Program-made: the position numbers and the translations under genes
Assembly: GCA_022846075.1 (NCBI GenBank)
Contig: AP025582.1
Coordinates: 2,728,001-2,792,000 of the forward strand
Direction: 5' to 3'
DNA length: 64,000 nt
Source of the DNA: Oscillospiraceae bacterium
GTDB taxonomy: Bacteria; Bacillota; Clostridia; Oscillospirales; Oscillospiraceae
The notes under the pieces: model-generated
Told to the model about the DNA's origin: nothing
Seen by the model: the letters and a program-made list of their open reading frames with translations, nothing else
Databases searched by the model: none
Shown: in pieces, positions 40,876 to 49,004 of the stretch
How positions within the stretch are numbered: position 1 is the stretch's first letter
Layout of the letters: the number at the start of each line of letters is the position of its first letter

Positions 40876-41877
40876 ATGAAAATCGGCACCGCCACATGCG
40901 AAAAGGGCCAAAAGGCCACAGGTTACATCCACACCGCCTGGCTGGGGGACTGCAGCGAGGTCCGGGTCCCCGTCATGCTGGTCCGGGGCGCGCAGGACGG
41001 CCCCGTCCTGTGGATCAACGCGGGGGTCCACGGCCAGGAGGTCTCCGGCATCTTCGCCATCCACCGGCTCTTCGACCTTTTGGACCCCGCCCAGATCAGG
41101 GGCGCCGTCGTGGCCACCCCCGGCTGCAACCCGCTGGGGCTAAAAGGGCACAACAAATTCACCCCCGAGGACCAGCTGGACCTGGACCAGCAGTTCCCCG
41201 GCCGTCCGGATGGCTGGCTCAGCGAGCAGATGGCCTATCACTTCTTCCGCGAGGTGAAGGACACCGCCAACTACATGCTGGACCTCCACGCCCTGGGCGG
41301 CGTGGACGCCGCGCCCTACACCGTGTTCAAATCGGCGGCGGGGGTGGACCCCAAAATCAACGCCGACACCCAGGCCTTGGCCCTTTTGATGCAGGCCCCC
41401 TTCAACTGCCACGTGGACCTGACCACCGCCACCGGGGAGCTCCCCGGCTCGGTCATGGGGGCCCTGGACATCCAGTGTATCCTCAACGGCATCCCCGCCG
41501 TCATGGTGGAGATGGGCGCGGGGAACCGGGTGGTCTGGGAAAACGTGGACCGGGTCTGTGAGGGCATCCAGCGGGTCATGCGGTACATAGGCCTCCTGGA
41601 CGGCGAGGCCACTTTCATCCCGGGACAGAAAATCGTCACCAAACGCTGCTTCCCCACCAACACCCGGGGCGGCCTGGTCTTCCCCCAGGTCAAGCCAGGC
41701 TCCATCCTCAAGGGCGGTGCGCTGATCGCCCTGGTCAAGGACTACGTGGGCAACGTGCTGGAGGAGATCCGCGCCCCCCAGGATTGCATCGTCATTGGCA
41801 TCCTGGAAAACCCCATCGCCAACGCCGGCACAGTCATCACCGCCATGGGCCTGGAATGGTATGAGACCGACCAATGA
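40876..41877 (+). CDS. Succinylglutamate desuccinylase/aspartoacylase-family hydrolase
   Basis: 333 residues, M14-like zinc hydrolase. Zinc ligands appear in NAGVHGQEVSG (His and Glu) and in MLDLHALGG (His); substrate-side features are GCNPLGLKGHNKF and the MVEMGAGNR block that contains the catalytic glutamate. The C-terminal ~80 residues form the usual beta-barrel. Such enzymes cleave an amide, or sometimes an ester, bond of N-acyl amino acids and related conjugates. Placed between symporter and decarboxylase genes, it may free an aromatic acid from a conjugate before decarboxylation. No signal peptide is present, so it acts in the cytosol. Confidence 0.85.
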   Translation: MKIGTATCEKGQKATGYIHTAWLGDCSEVRVPVMLVRGAQDGPVLWINAGVHGQEVSGIFAIHRLFDLLDPAQIRGAVVATPGCNPLGLKGHNKFTPEDQLDLDQQFPGRPDGWLSEQMAYHFFREVKDTANYMLDLHALGGVDAAPYTVFKSAAGVDPKINADTQALALLMQAPFNCHVDLTTATGELPGSVMGALDIQCILNGIPAVMVEMGAGNRVVWENVDRVCEGIQRVMRYIGLLDGEATFIPGQKIVTKRCFPTNTRGGLVFPQVKPGSILKGGALIALVKDYVGNVLEEIRAPQDCIVIGILENPIANAGTVITAMGLEWYETDQ

Positions 41878-41893
41878 AGGGAGAAAAAACACC

Positions 41894-43207
41894 ATGATCA
41901 ACTCTCTGAGAGATTACATCGCCCTCCTGGATGAGCTGGGCTGGATCGACCACATCACTGATGAGGTGGAGCTTCTGCAAATCCCCACCATCATGAAGGA
42001 GCAGGAACAAAAGCGGCGCACCGTCCTGTTCGAGCATGTCAAGGGCTGCCGCTCCCCCCTTATCAATAACCTCTTCCCCAGCCGGGACTATCTGGGCCGG
42101 CTCTTCTCCTGCGAGGGCCGGGACGTGACCCGGGTGTTCGCCGAGCGCTACGAGGCCTCCATCCCCCCCGTCCTGGTGGACAGCGGCCCCGTCCAGGAAG
42201 TGGTCCTGAGCAAGGGGGAGTTCGACATCCGGGACTTCCCCTTCATCCAGCACAACGCCGGAGACGCCGGGCGGTACATCACCGCCGGCATGGTCATCGC
42301 CAAGGACCCTGTCACCGGCGTGCGCAATTTGTCCTTCAACCGCATGCAGCTCAAGGGCCCTGACCGCACCGGCTTCCGCATGTCCCCCACCCAAGACCTG
42401 GAAAACTACTACAACAAGGCCAAGAAACTGGGACGGAATTTGGAGATTGCCGTGGTCATCGGCAACAGCCCCTATGAGCTTCTGGCCGCGGCCTGTGGCC
42501 CGGCCCGGGACGTGGACGAGCTGGGGATCGCCGGGGCCCTCCGGGGCGCTCCGGTGGAGCTGGTCAAATGCAAAACCGTGGATTTGGAGGTCCCCGCCAA
42601 CGCCGAGCTGGTGCTGGAGGGCTACCTGGTCCCCGGCGAGATGGAGCCCGAGGGCCCCTTCGGGGACTTTATGGAGTTCAAAATCCAGATGATGGACAAC
42701 CCCATCCTCCACATCCAGACCGTCACCATGCGCAAAGACCCCATCGTCCAGTGCATCGGCGCCGGCTCCAAGGACGACGGCACCCTCCTGAGCACCCCCC
42801 GGGAGGCCCAGATTTACAACGTGCTCAAGGCCGCCAACGCCGACGTGACCGCCATCAACCTCAACCTGGTCAACAACTACCTCACCGGCGTGGCCGCCAT
42901 CCGCAAGCAGTTGGAGTACGAGCCCAAAAACCTCATCATGGCCGCCTTCGGCAGCTTCAAATTCCTGAAAAACTTCATCATTGTGGACCATGACGTGGAT
43001 ATCTTCGACCCCAAGGACGTCTTCTGGGCCCTCTCCACCCGCCTGCGGGCGGAGCAGGGGGTGATGGTGGTGCCCCACACCGTGGGCTTCGGACGGGACG
43101 ACCACGGCATCCACACCGCCAAGCTGGGCATCGACGCCACCGCGCCGCTGAACTGCTGGGATGAGTTTGCCCGGGTGCAGCCCCCCGCCTGGCCGCCGGA
43201 GTCCTGA
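41894..43207 (+). CDS. UbiD-family prenylated-FMN decarboxylase (LpdC-like)
   Basis: 437 residues from ATG 41894. Hallmarks of UbiD are present: the FDIRDFPFIQ region, NLSFNRMQLKG (arginine that contacts prFMN), GNSPYELLAAACG and MEPEGPFGDFMEF (catalytic glutamates), and TVTMRKDPIVQ. It belongs to the group that acts with UbiX-made prFMN and, often, a small LpdD chaperone: gallate, protocatechuate, 4-hydroxybenzoate or related aromatic acid (de)carboxylases. All these companions are in this operon, so an active, prFMN-loaded enzyme is likely. The natural substrate is unknown. Confidence 0.9.
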   Translation: MINSLRDYIALLDELGWIDHITDEVELLQIPTIMKEQEQKRRTVLFEHVKGCRSPLINNLFPSRDYLGRLFSCEGRDVTRVFAERYEASIPPVLVDSGPVQEVVLSKGEFDIRDFPFIQHNAGDAGRYITAGMVIAKDPVTGVRNLSFNRMQLKGPDRTGFRMSPTQDLENYYNKAKKLGRNLEIAVVIGNSPYELLAAACGPARDVDELGIAGALRGAPVELVKCKTVDLEVPANAELVLEGYLVPGEMEPEGPFGDFMEFKIQMMDNPILHIQTVTMRKDPIVQCIGAGSKDDGTLLSTPREAQIYNVLKAANADVTAINLNLVNNYLTGVAAIRKQLEYEPKNLIMAAFGSFKFLKNFIIVDHDVDIFDPKDVFWALSTRLRAEQGVMVVPHTVGFGRDDHGIHTAKLGIDATAPLNCWDEFARVQPPAWPPES

Positions 43208-43220
43208 GCGGCCCCCGCCG

Positions 43221-44564
43221 GTGGCCGGGGCCGGAACCGGGCCGGCGGGCGAACTGCTGCGCCTGTCCGGCCCCATGCTGCTGGGCAACCTGTTCCAACA
43301 GCTCTACTATCTCACCGACATCTGGATGATTGGCCGCTTCCTGGGACAGGACGCCACCGCCGCCGTTGGCGCGGTCATGCCCGCGGTCAATCTGCTGCTC
43401 ACCCTCCTCATCGGCCTGGCCGGCGGCGCCAGCGTCCTGTTCAGCCAGCGCGCCGGGGCGGGCGACCAGGCGGGGGAGCGGCGCTGCGTGGAGACCGCCG
43501 CCGTTCTCTGGCTGGCCGCCTCCGCGGCGGTCACCGCCCTGGGCCTGGCCCTCTCCCGCCCCGCCGTGACGGCCCTGGGGGTACCCCCCGCGCTGCGGGA
43601 GCCCGCACTGCGCTACCTGACCGTGGTCTTCGCGGGCACTGTCTTCAACAGCGGCTATAACACCCTAGCCGCCCTCCGCCGGGGCGCGGGGGACGCGGTG
43701 CGGCCCATGCTTTTTCTGGCCGCCTCCGCCGGGGCCAACATCGCTCTGGATTACCTCTTTCTCGTCCCCCTTGGCCTGGGGACGGCGGGGGCGGCTCTGG
43801 CCACGGCCCTGGCCCAGGCCATGGCCTGCGCGGGGCTTTACCGCTCCGTCCTGCGGACTAGCTCCCTCTACCGGCTCCGGCCGGGCCGGGTGCGCCCCGC
43901 CGCAGAAGACGTCCGGGCCATCCTGCGCCTGGGTCTGCCCGCCGCCCTCCAGCAGGCCGCGGCCTGCCTGGCCGCCTTCGCGGCCCAGATCATGGTCAAC
44001 TCCCTGGGGCCCCAGATGATTGCCGGCTACGCCGTAGCCCTCCGGGTGGAGAATTTTGTGGTCTTGCCCGCCGTCAGCCTGGAGCACTCCGTATGCAGCC
44101 TGACCGGGCGCAGCGTAGGCGCGGGGCGGGAGGAGCGAATTACCAAAGCCCTGGGCTGGGCGCTGGCCTTTTCCGCCGTGCTGGGCGGAGGGCTGTTCCT
44201 CTTGTTCCAAAGCCATTCCGGCGCCGTCATCTCTCTCTTCCTCCCCGGCGCGGGCGAGGCCGCCCGCCTGGGCGGGGCCTATCTCGCCGGCGCGGGCGCG
44301 GGCTACTGGGCCCTTCTGTGCACCTATGCCCTGGGCGGCGTGTTCCGGGGCCGGGGCAGAGCGGCCGTCCCCCTGGCGGCGGCCCTGCTGGGCTCCTGGC
44401 TCATCCGCCTGCCCGTCACCTGGCTCCTGCTGCGCCGGGGCGGCGGGGCCGACGCCCTTTGGCTGGGGGCGTTCCTGGGCTGGCTGGCCGGGCTCTTTCT
44501 GGAGCTGGCGGTTCTGGTCCGGGACCGGCGCCGCAACACGCGAAAAAGGAGCTGTTCGATTTGA
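43221..44564 (+). CDS. MATE-family efflux transporter
   Basis: ~447 residues with 12 hydrophobic helices. LSGPMLLGNLFQQLYYLTDI, VGAVMPAVNLLLTLLIGLAG and YNTLAALRRGAGDAVRPMLF are typical MATE. GTG 43221 is given as the start; ATG 43161 would overlap ubiD by 47 bases and encode an unconserved Pro/Arg-rich end, and neither has a good ribosome site. Its place between ubiD and ubiX suggests that it exports the decarboxylation product, probably a phenol-type compound, or a toxic conjugate. Unusually GC-rich and leucine/alanine-rich. Confidence 0.8.
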   Translation: MAGAGTGPAGELLRLSGPMLLGNLFQQLYYLTDIWMIGRFLGQDATAAVGAVMPAVNLLLTLLIGLAGGASVLFSQRAGAGDQAGERRCVETAAVLWLAASAAVTALGLALSRPAVTALGVPPALREPALRYLTVVFAGTVFNSGYNTLAALRRGAGDAVRPMLFLAASAGANIALDYLFLVPLGLGTAGAALATALAQAMACAGLYRSVLRTSSLYRLRPGRVRPAAEDVRAILRLGLPAALQQAAACLAAFAAQIMVNSLGPQMIAGYAVALRVENFVVLPAVSLEHSVCSLTGRSVGAGREERITKALGWALAFSAVLGGGLFLLFQSHSGAVISLFLPGAGEAARLGGAYLAGAGAGYWALLCTYALGGVFRGRGRAAVPLAAALLGSWLIRLPVTWLLLRRGGGADALWLGAFLGWLAGLFLELAVLVRDRRRNTRKRSCSI

Positions 44565-45133
44565 ATCTGGTCGTCGCCATCTCCGGCGCCACCGGCGCCA
44601 TTTACGGCGTCCGCCTGCTGGAAGTCCTCCACGCCATGCCCCAGGTGACCACCTACGCGGTCCTGAGCCACTGGGCCCGGCAGACCATCCCCCTGGAGAC
44701 CGGCCGCGCGCCCGAGGAGGTGCTGGCCCTGGCCGACCGGGTCTTCGACGACGATGACCTGGCCGCCGCCATCTCCAGCGGCTCCTTCCGCCACGACGGG
44801 ATGGCCGTGCTGCCGTGCAGCATGAAGACCCTCTCCGCCATTGCCAACGGCTACTCCGAGACCCTCATCGCCCGGGCCGCCGACGTGACGCTGAAGGAGC
44901 GCCGCCCCCTGGTGCTGGCGGTCCGGGAAACCCCCCTGAGCCCCATTCACCTGGAGAACATGCTCAAGCTGTCCCGAATCGGGGCCGTTATCATGCCCCC
45001 CGTGCCCAGCTTTTACAGCCGTCCCACCTCCCTGGAGCAGGTGGTGGACCAGTTCGTGGGCCGTGTGCTGGACAGCCTCGGGGTGGAAGGCCATTCCCTC
45101 TGCCGCCGCTGGGACGGCGCGCCGCCGCTCTGA
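44561..45133 (+). CDS. ubiX: UbiX-family flavin prenyltransferase
   Basis: 190 residues from TTG 44561, overlapping the MATE stop by four bases, with AAAAGGAG upstream. The N-terminal phosphate-binding loop VVAISGATGAIYGVRLLE and the later SMKTLSAIANGYSETLIARA, KERRPLVLAVRETPLS and MPPVPSFYSRP motifs match UbiX, which attaches dimethylallyl to FMN to make prFMN. Co-occurrence with the UbiD gene and the LpdD-like gene shows the cofactor is made inside the same operon. Confidence 0.9.
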   Translation: MNLVVAISGATGAIYGVRLLEVLHAMPQVTTYAVLSHWARQTIPLETGRAPEEVLALADRVFDDDDLAAAISSGSFRHDGMAVLPCSMKTLSAIANGYSETLIARAADVTLKERRPLVLAVRETPLSPIHLENMLKLSRIGAVIMPPVPSFYSRPTSLEQVVDQFVGRVLDSLGVEGHSLCRRWDGAPPL

Positions 45134-45157
45134 CAGCCTGAAAAGGAGGCGTTTTTC

Positions 45158-45541
45158 TTGACGCGCGAAAAAAAGGCCGGCCTGCTCCCCTTCCTGCTGG
45201 GATTGGCCCTGTGTCCCGGCCTGCCGGCAGTGGGGCTGCTGGCAGCCGCCCTGTGCCCCGAAGACCTGCCCGCCCTCTACTGGGCGGTGTCCCTCCTGCT
45301 GCTGGGACACCTGTTTTTGAGCTGTCTCACCAGCCGTCAGGCGGCGCGGCCCATCCTCTTCGCCCTGACCGCCTCGGCCAGGATGCTCTTCCTCCCCCCG
45401 GCGGCCACGCTCTTCCGGCAGATGTTTCAGGCCGTCTGTCTGGGCTCCCTGGCCGTCTTCCTCTTCACGGCGGCGGGAACGCTCCGAACCGCGTGGGTCC
45501 TGTCCCGCCGGGCCGGCTGGGAGGGCGGACGGAATGGATGA
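45158..45541 (+). CDS. Small membrane protein in the decarboxylase operon
   Basis: 127 residues from TTG 45158 (AAAAGGAGG upstream). Four hydrophobic segments are visible (LLPFLLGLALCPGLPAVGLL, WAVSLLLLGHLFLSCL, ILFALTASARMLFLP, FQAVCLGSLAVFLFTAAGTL). I recognise no family. It overlaps the LpdD-like gene by eight bases, so its product is made with the decarboxylase machinery and might take part in transport. Confidence 0.65.
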   Translation: MTREKKAGLLPFLLGLALCPGLPAVGLLAAALCPEDLPALYWAVSLLLLGHLFLSCLTSRQAARPILFALTASARMLFLPPAATLFRQMFQAVCLGSLAVFLFTAAGTLRTAWVLSRRAGWEGGRNG

Positions 45542-45953
45542 CGCCTCCCTCCTGCTCTCCTTCGGTCAGGGCCGCCACCGAATCACCGCCCGCGCCCTGG
45601 CCTGCGGGACCGACCTGCTGGTCAGTTTCACCGGCGGCGACACCCCCCACATCGGCGCCTGCGCCACCGCCGTGCCCCGGCCCAGTCTGCGCCCAGGCGG
45701 ACCCCCCTCGGCCAGCGCGTCGGTCCTCTGCGTCTCCGGTCACAAGGAGGACCTCCCCGCCCGGCAGGCCGCCCTGGCCTTAGCCTCGGCCTGCGGCTGC
45801 GTGGTCTGTGTCTGCGCGGGGTTCCACGTGGATAACGCGTCCCCTGCCGACATCGAACTGCTGCAGACAAACTTCACCTCTCTCCTGGAAGCGCTGACCA
45901 ATGCCTGCCGGGGTTGGCCCTCTCTCCGGCCGCCGGCAGACGGCAGACCCTAA
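45534..45953 (+). CDS. LpdD-like prenylated flavin chaperone
   Basis: 139 residues. Motifs GGDTPHIGACATAVPRPSL, VLCVSGHKEDLPARQAALAL and CAGFHVDNASPADIELL match the small LpdD/EcdD proteins (proteasome-assembly-chaperone-like fold) that help aromatic-acid UbiD enzymes become active with prFMN. Its presence separates this cluster from ubiquinone-type UbiD/UbiX pairs and favours a fermentative hydroxybenzoate- or gallate-type decarboxylase. It is the last gene of the operon, followed by a strong terminator. Confidence 0.8.
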   Translation: MDDASLLLSFGQGRHRITARALACGTDLLVSFTGGDTPHIGACATAVPRPSLRPGGPPSASASVLCVSGHKEDLPARQAALALASACGCVVCVCAGFHVDNASPADIELLQTNFTSLLEALTNACRGWPSLRPPADGRP

Positions 45954-45978
45954 AGCGGCGTTTCCACCTCTCTCTCCC

Positions 45979-46013
45979 GCCGGGCGGCAATTCCTTGCCG
46001 CCCGGCCCTTTTT
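45979..46013 (+). terminator. Terminator of the decarboxylase operon
   Basis: Twelve-base arms GCCGGGCGGCAA and complement around TTCC, then five T. Confidence 0.9.
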
Positions 46014-46055
46014 ATGCTAAAATGGGGGCCAAGCATCAAAGGGGGGCGTTTCTCC

Positions 46056-46955
46056 GTGACAAAGCCAAAGCTCATCGTCATCCTGGGCACCACCGCTTGC
46101 GGCAAAAGCGGCCTGGGCGTGGCCCTGGCCAAACGATATCAGGGGGAGATCGTCTCCGCCGACTCCCGGCAGGTATACCGGGGCCTCGATCTGGGCACCG
46201 GCAAGGTAACGCCGGAGGAGATGGAGGGTGTCCCCCACCACATGCTGGACGTGGTGGATCCCGGCCAGCCCTACTCCGTGGCCCAGTTCCAGCAGGGGGC
46301 CTACGCCGCCATCGACGGCATCGTCGGCCGGGGAAACCTCCCCTTCCTGGTGGGGGGCACCGGCCTCTACGTCCGGGCGGTGGCCGAGGGCTTCGTCTTC
46401 CACGCCGCGCCACCCGACCCCGCCCTCCGGGCGGAATTGGAGGCCCTCCCCACCGAGGAGCTGCGGGCCCGTCTCGCCGCCCGGGGCGTGGCCCTGGACG
46501 TGGACGCCTGGAACAACCGCCCCCGGCTGGTGCGGCTGCTGGAGAAGGCCCGGACCGGCGGCGACCCCCACGCCGAGGCGGAGCGGGACCCCCGCTACGA
46601 CGTTTTGACCCTGGGGGTCAATTTTCCCCGGGAGACGGTCTGCCGCCGCATCGACGACCGCCTCTTAGCCCGCCTGGACGCGGGCATGGTAGAGGAAGTG
46701 GCCGCCCTCCGCGCCGGGGGCGTCCCCGACGACTTCCTGGAGGGCCTGGGGCTGGAATACCGCTACATCCTGTGGTACCTCCAGGGGAAGCTCAAGACCG
46801 AGGATGAACTTGTGGACGAGCTGAGCCGGGCTATCAAGCGTTTCGCCAAGCGGCAGGTGTCCTGGTTCAAAAAGGACACGGACGTCCACTGGCTGGACAT
46901 GGAAGCCGACCCGGCGGCGGAGGCCGGGGCCCTCATCGATGCCTTCCTGGCCTGA
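46056..46955 (+). CDS. miaA: tRNA dimethylallyltransferase MiaA
   Basis: 299 residues from GTG 46056 (AAGGGGGG upstream). P-loop GTTACGKSG, the family motif SADSRQVYRGLDLGTGKV, DVVDPGQPYSVAQF and the DMAPP/tRNA region GGTGLYVRAV and RRIDDRLLARLDAGMVEE are all present. It adds an isopentenyl group to A37 of tRNAs that read UNN codons. Length is normal. It is not obviously linked to its neighbours. Confidence 0.92.
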   Translation: MTKPKLIVILGTTACGKSGLGVALAKRYQGEIVSADSRQVYRGLDLGTGKVTPEEMEGVPHHMLDVVDPGQPYSVAQFQQGAYAAIDGIVGRGNLPFLVGGTGLYVRAVAEGFVFHAAPPDPALRAELEALPTEELRARLAARGVALDVDAWNNRPRLVRLLEKARTGGDPHAEAERDPRYDVLTLGVNFPRETVCRRIDDRLLARLDAGMVEEVAALRAGGVPDDFLEGLGLEYRYILWYLQGKLKTEDELVDELSRAIKRFAKRQVSWFKKDTDVHWLDMEADPAAEAGALIDAFLA

Positions 46956-47071
46956 GCCCTCTTCAGAATTTCTTCATAATTCTTTACCAAATCCTCATGG
47001 TTTCGCTACTGTTTTCCTTCGATTTTTCGGGTAGACTGAAGTCACCCTTGAAAGACCGGAGGAAACCCATC

Positions 47072-47608
47072 ATGTTTTGGAAATTCAAAGAAAACGCCGC
47101 ATGGCTCGCCTGCATCTCCGACCTGCTGCCCGACGAGGCCGTGCAGTCCATGAAATCTCTGCCCCAGCACCGCCGGGGCTTCAGCTGCTACCACCACTCC
47201 CTGCTGGTGTCCTACGCCAGCTTCGTCCTCTGCCGCCGCCTGGGCTGGCGGGCCAAGGAGGCCGCCCGGGGCGCCCTGCTCCACGACCTCTACCTCTATG
47301 ACTGGACCGACCGCAGCCTCCACACCGGCCGGGACCACCTGAAAAATCATCCTGACACCGCCCTGGAAAACGCCAACGCCCGCTTCCTACTCACCAAGCG
47401 GGAGCAGGACATCATCGCCACCCACATGTTCCCCGTGACCCTCACGCCCTACCACTATTTGGAGTCCTTTGCCGTCAGCACCATGGACAAGGTGTGCGCC
47501 GTCATGGAGCTGCTGGGGATCCTCCCCGAGACCGTCCCCGCCCCCTACGCCCTGCCCCAGAACGCTTACGCCTATCAGGAACTCTCCCTGGGCCGGGCCA
47601 TCTCGTAA
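47072..47608 (+). CDS. HD-domain phosphohydrolase-like protein
   Basis: 178 residues from ATG 47072 with GGAGG upstream. HD-superfamily metal ligands are visible: YHHSLLVSY, LLHDLYLYDW, and TKREQDIIATHMFPV, with a final Asp in VSTMDKVCAV. This suggests a nucleotide or phosphate-ester hydrolase. The DxxT and other fine motifs do not allow a specific assignment. It is transcribed toward rubrerythrin, 57 bases further on. Confidence 0.8.
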   Translation: MFWKFKENAAWLACISDLLPDEAVQSMKSLPQHRRGFSCYHHSLLVSYASFVLCRRLGWRAKEAARGALLHDLYLYDWTDRSLHTGRDHLKNHPDTALENANARFLLTKREQDIIATHMFPVTLTPYHYLESFAVSTMDKVCAVMELLGILPETVPAPYALPQNAYAYQELSLGRAIS

Positions 47609-47664
47609 CGTATAACACCACAAAAAATGGACATGCTGATACCATCCATAAAGGGGGTATCACC

Positions 47665-48270
47665 ATGTCCGTTTCCTTTGAAAACAGCGAGACCAAACGC
47701 AATGTCCTCCGGGCCTTTGCCGGTGAGAGCCAGGCCCGCAACCGCTATACCTTCGCCGCCGGTCTGGCCAAGAAGAACGGCCTGGAGGTCATCGAGGCCG
47801 TCTTTACCTTCACCGCCGACCAGGAGCGGGCCCACGCCCGGGCCTTCTACGACTATCTGGAGAAGTGCTCCGGGGAGAACATCGCCATCGACGGCACCTA
47901 TCCCGTGGACCTCTACCCCACCCTGGTGGAGCACCTGCGGGCCGCCCAGCACAACGAGTACCAGGAGTGGGAGCACGACTATACCGGCTTCGCCCACGTG
48001 GCCAAGGAGGAGGGCTTCCCCGAGATCTCCCACCTCTTCTCCCAGATCGCCCGCATCGAGCAGGTCCACGGCGACCGCTTCGGCCTCTTCGCCGACCTGC
48101 TGGAGCGGGACAAGCTCTTTGTCAGCGAGGTGGAGTGCCAGTGGATGTGTCTCAACTGCGGCTATCTGGTCACCGCCACCCGTCCTCCTGAGATCTGCCC
48201 GGTGTGCAAGGAGGGGCAGGGGTATTTCATTCGGATGGAAATGGTTCCCTATCAAATGGCAAAGAGATAA
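47665..48270 (+). CDS. rbr: Rubrerythrin
   Basis: 201 residues. The N-terminal ferritin-like four-helix domain carries the di-iron ligands in FAGESQARNRYTF, FTADQERAHARAF, AQHNEYQEWEHDYT and ARIEQVHGDRF. The C-terminal rubredoxin-like domain has two CxxC pairs (CLNCGYL, CPVC). It reduces hydrogen peroxide with electrons from rubredoxin or NADH, protecting strict anaerobes. A convergent small gene overlaps its last 44 bases. Confidence 0.92.
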   Translation: MSVSFENSETKRNVLRAFAGESQARNRYTFAAGLAKKNGLEVIEAVFTFTADQERAHARAFYDYLEKCSGENIAIDGTYPVDLYPTLVEHLRAAQHNEYQEWEHDYTGFAHVAKEEGFPEISHLFSQIARIEQVHGDRFGLFADLLERDKLFVSEVECQWMCLNCGYLVTATRPPEICPVCKEGQGYFIRMEMVPYQMAKR

Positions 48271-48538
48271 GGATAGGCATCTCCGTCAAAAAGAGCAGGA
48301 TCTCCTCCGGGGTGGGCTCCTCCCCGGAACCGTGAAGGGGCGCCCAGGCGGAACGCTTTTGGGGCTTCTCGCTGGTCATGCCCCTGCGGTAGAGGTTCAG
48401 AATGCCCTGCCGCACCGTATCCACGTCGCAGTGCATACAGCGGGCCACCTCCGTGAAGATCCCCACAATGTGCCCCATCATCTCAGGCGTATCGTCCAAA
48501 AGGATGGCCCCCCAGTGGGGGCCTTTCTTTTTTGCCAT
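48227..48538 (-). CDS. Hypothetical protein overlapping rubrerythrin 3' end
   Basis: 103 residues with a strong AAAAGGAGG site. No recognised domain. The N-terminus is MAKKKGPHWGAILLDDTPEM, then a helical region with GHIVGIFTEVARCMHCDVDT and RQGILNLYRRGMTSEK, ending in an acidic/proline-rich tail. Its 3' end runs 44 bases into the rubrerythrin coding region on the other strand. The good ribosome site and helical composition argue for a real gene. Confidence 0.55.
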   Translation of the reverse strand: MAKKKGPHWGAILLDDTPEMMGHIVGIFTEVARCMHCDVDTVRQGILNLYRRGMTSEKPQKRSAWAPLHGSGEEPTPEEILLFLTEMPILISLPFDREPFPSE

Positions 48539-48615
48539 TTTTATCCCCTCCTTTTAACAGTATACCTCATTTAAGGCTTAATATCAGCCTCTTATTAGTT
48601 CTATTTTATGCCTTA

Positions 48616-48634
48616 GTTGAGCGGTAAAATCAAC
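48616..48634. promoter_or_regulatory. Possible XRE operator (GTTGA-N9-TCAAC)
   Basis: A dyad with 5-bp arms and a 9-base centre lies 21 bases before GTG 48655, in front of an XRE regulator gene. The same geometry occurs before the XRE gene at 58126. Confidence 0.35.
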
Positions 48635-48654
48635 TCAGAAGGGAGGGAATTACT

Positions 48655-48954
48655 GTGGACGTAGTGGCACATATTTATGAATTGCTAGACGCGCGCGGCT
48701 GGTCTGTATATCGTTTAAAAAAAGAATCCGGCTTGCCCCAGTCTACCCTCAGTAATTTCTCCCGTGGAACGGTCCCCAGTATTTCCACTTTGGAAACTAT
48801 CTGCAAGGCCTTGGGTATCACATTATCCCAGTTTTTTGCCGAAGAGGGTGAAGCGGTAATTTTAACACCTAACCAAAGGAAGTTTTTAGACCGCTTGAAT
48901 TGCCTCTCCCCAGAAAAGCAGGCGGCCTTGCTTCAATTCATGGATCAAATGTAA
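48655..48954 (+). CDS. XRE-family helix-turn-helix regulator
   Basis: 99 residues from GTG 48655 (GGGAGGG, seven bases upstream). Residues ~5-65 form a Cro/C1 helix-turn-helix (LLDARGWSVYRLKKESGLPQ, STLSNFSRGTVPSISTLETI, ALGITLSQFF). The C-terminal third is a short helix (SPEKQAALLQFMDQM) often used for dimer contacts. The gene is clearly lower in GC than its neighbours. A dyad before it may be its own operator. It is the family of the truncated regulator at 987. Confidence 0.85.
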   Translation: MDVVAHIYELLDARGWSVYRLKKESGLPQSTLSNFSRGTVPSISTLETICKALGITLSQFFAEEGEAVILTPNQRKFLDRLNCLSPEKQAALLQFMDQM

Positions 48955-48994
48955 AACAGGACGGAAACCGGTGAAGGTCTCCGTCCTGTTTTTT
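48954..48994 (+). terminator. Terminator after the XRE regulator
   Basis: AAACAGGACGGA and its complement around an 11-nt interior, followed by six T. Confidence 0.8.
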
Positions 48995-49004
48995 GTGGCT
49001 GCAC

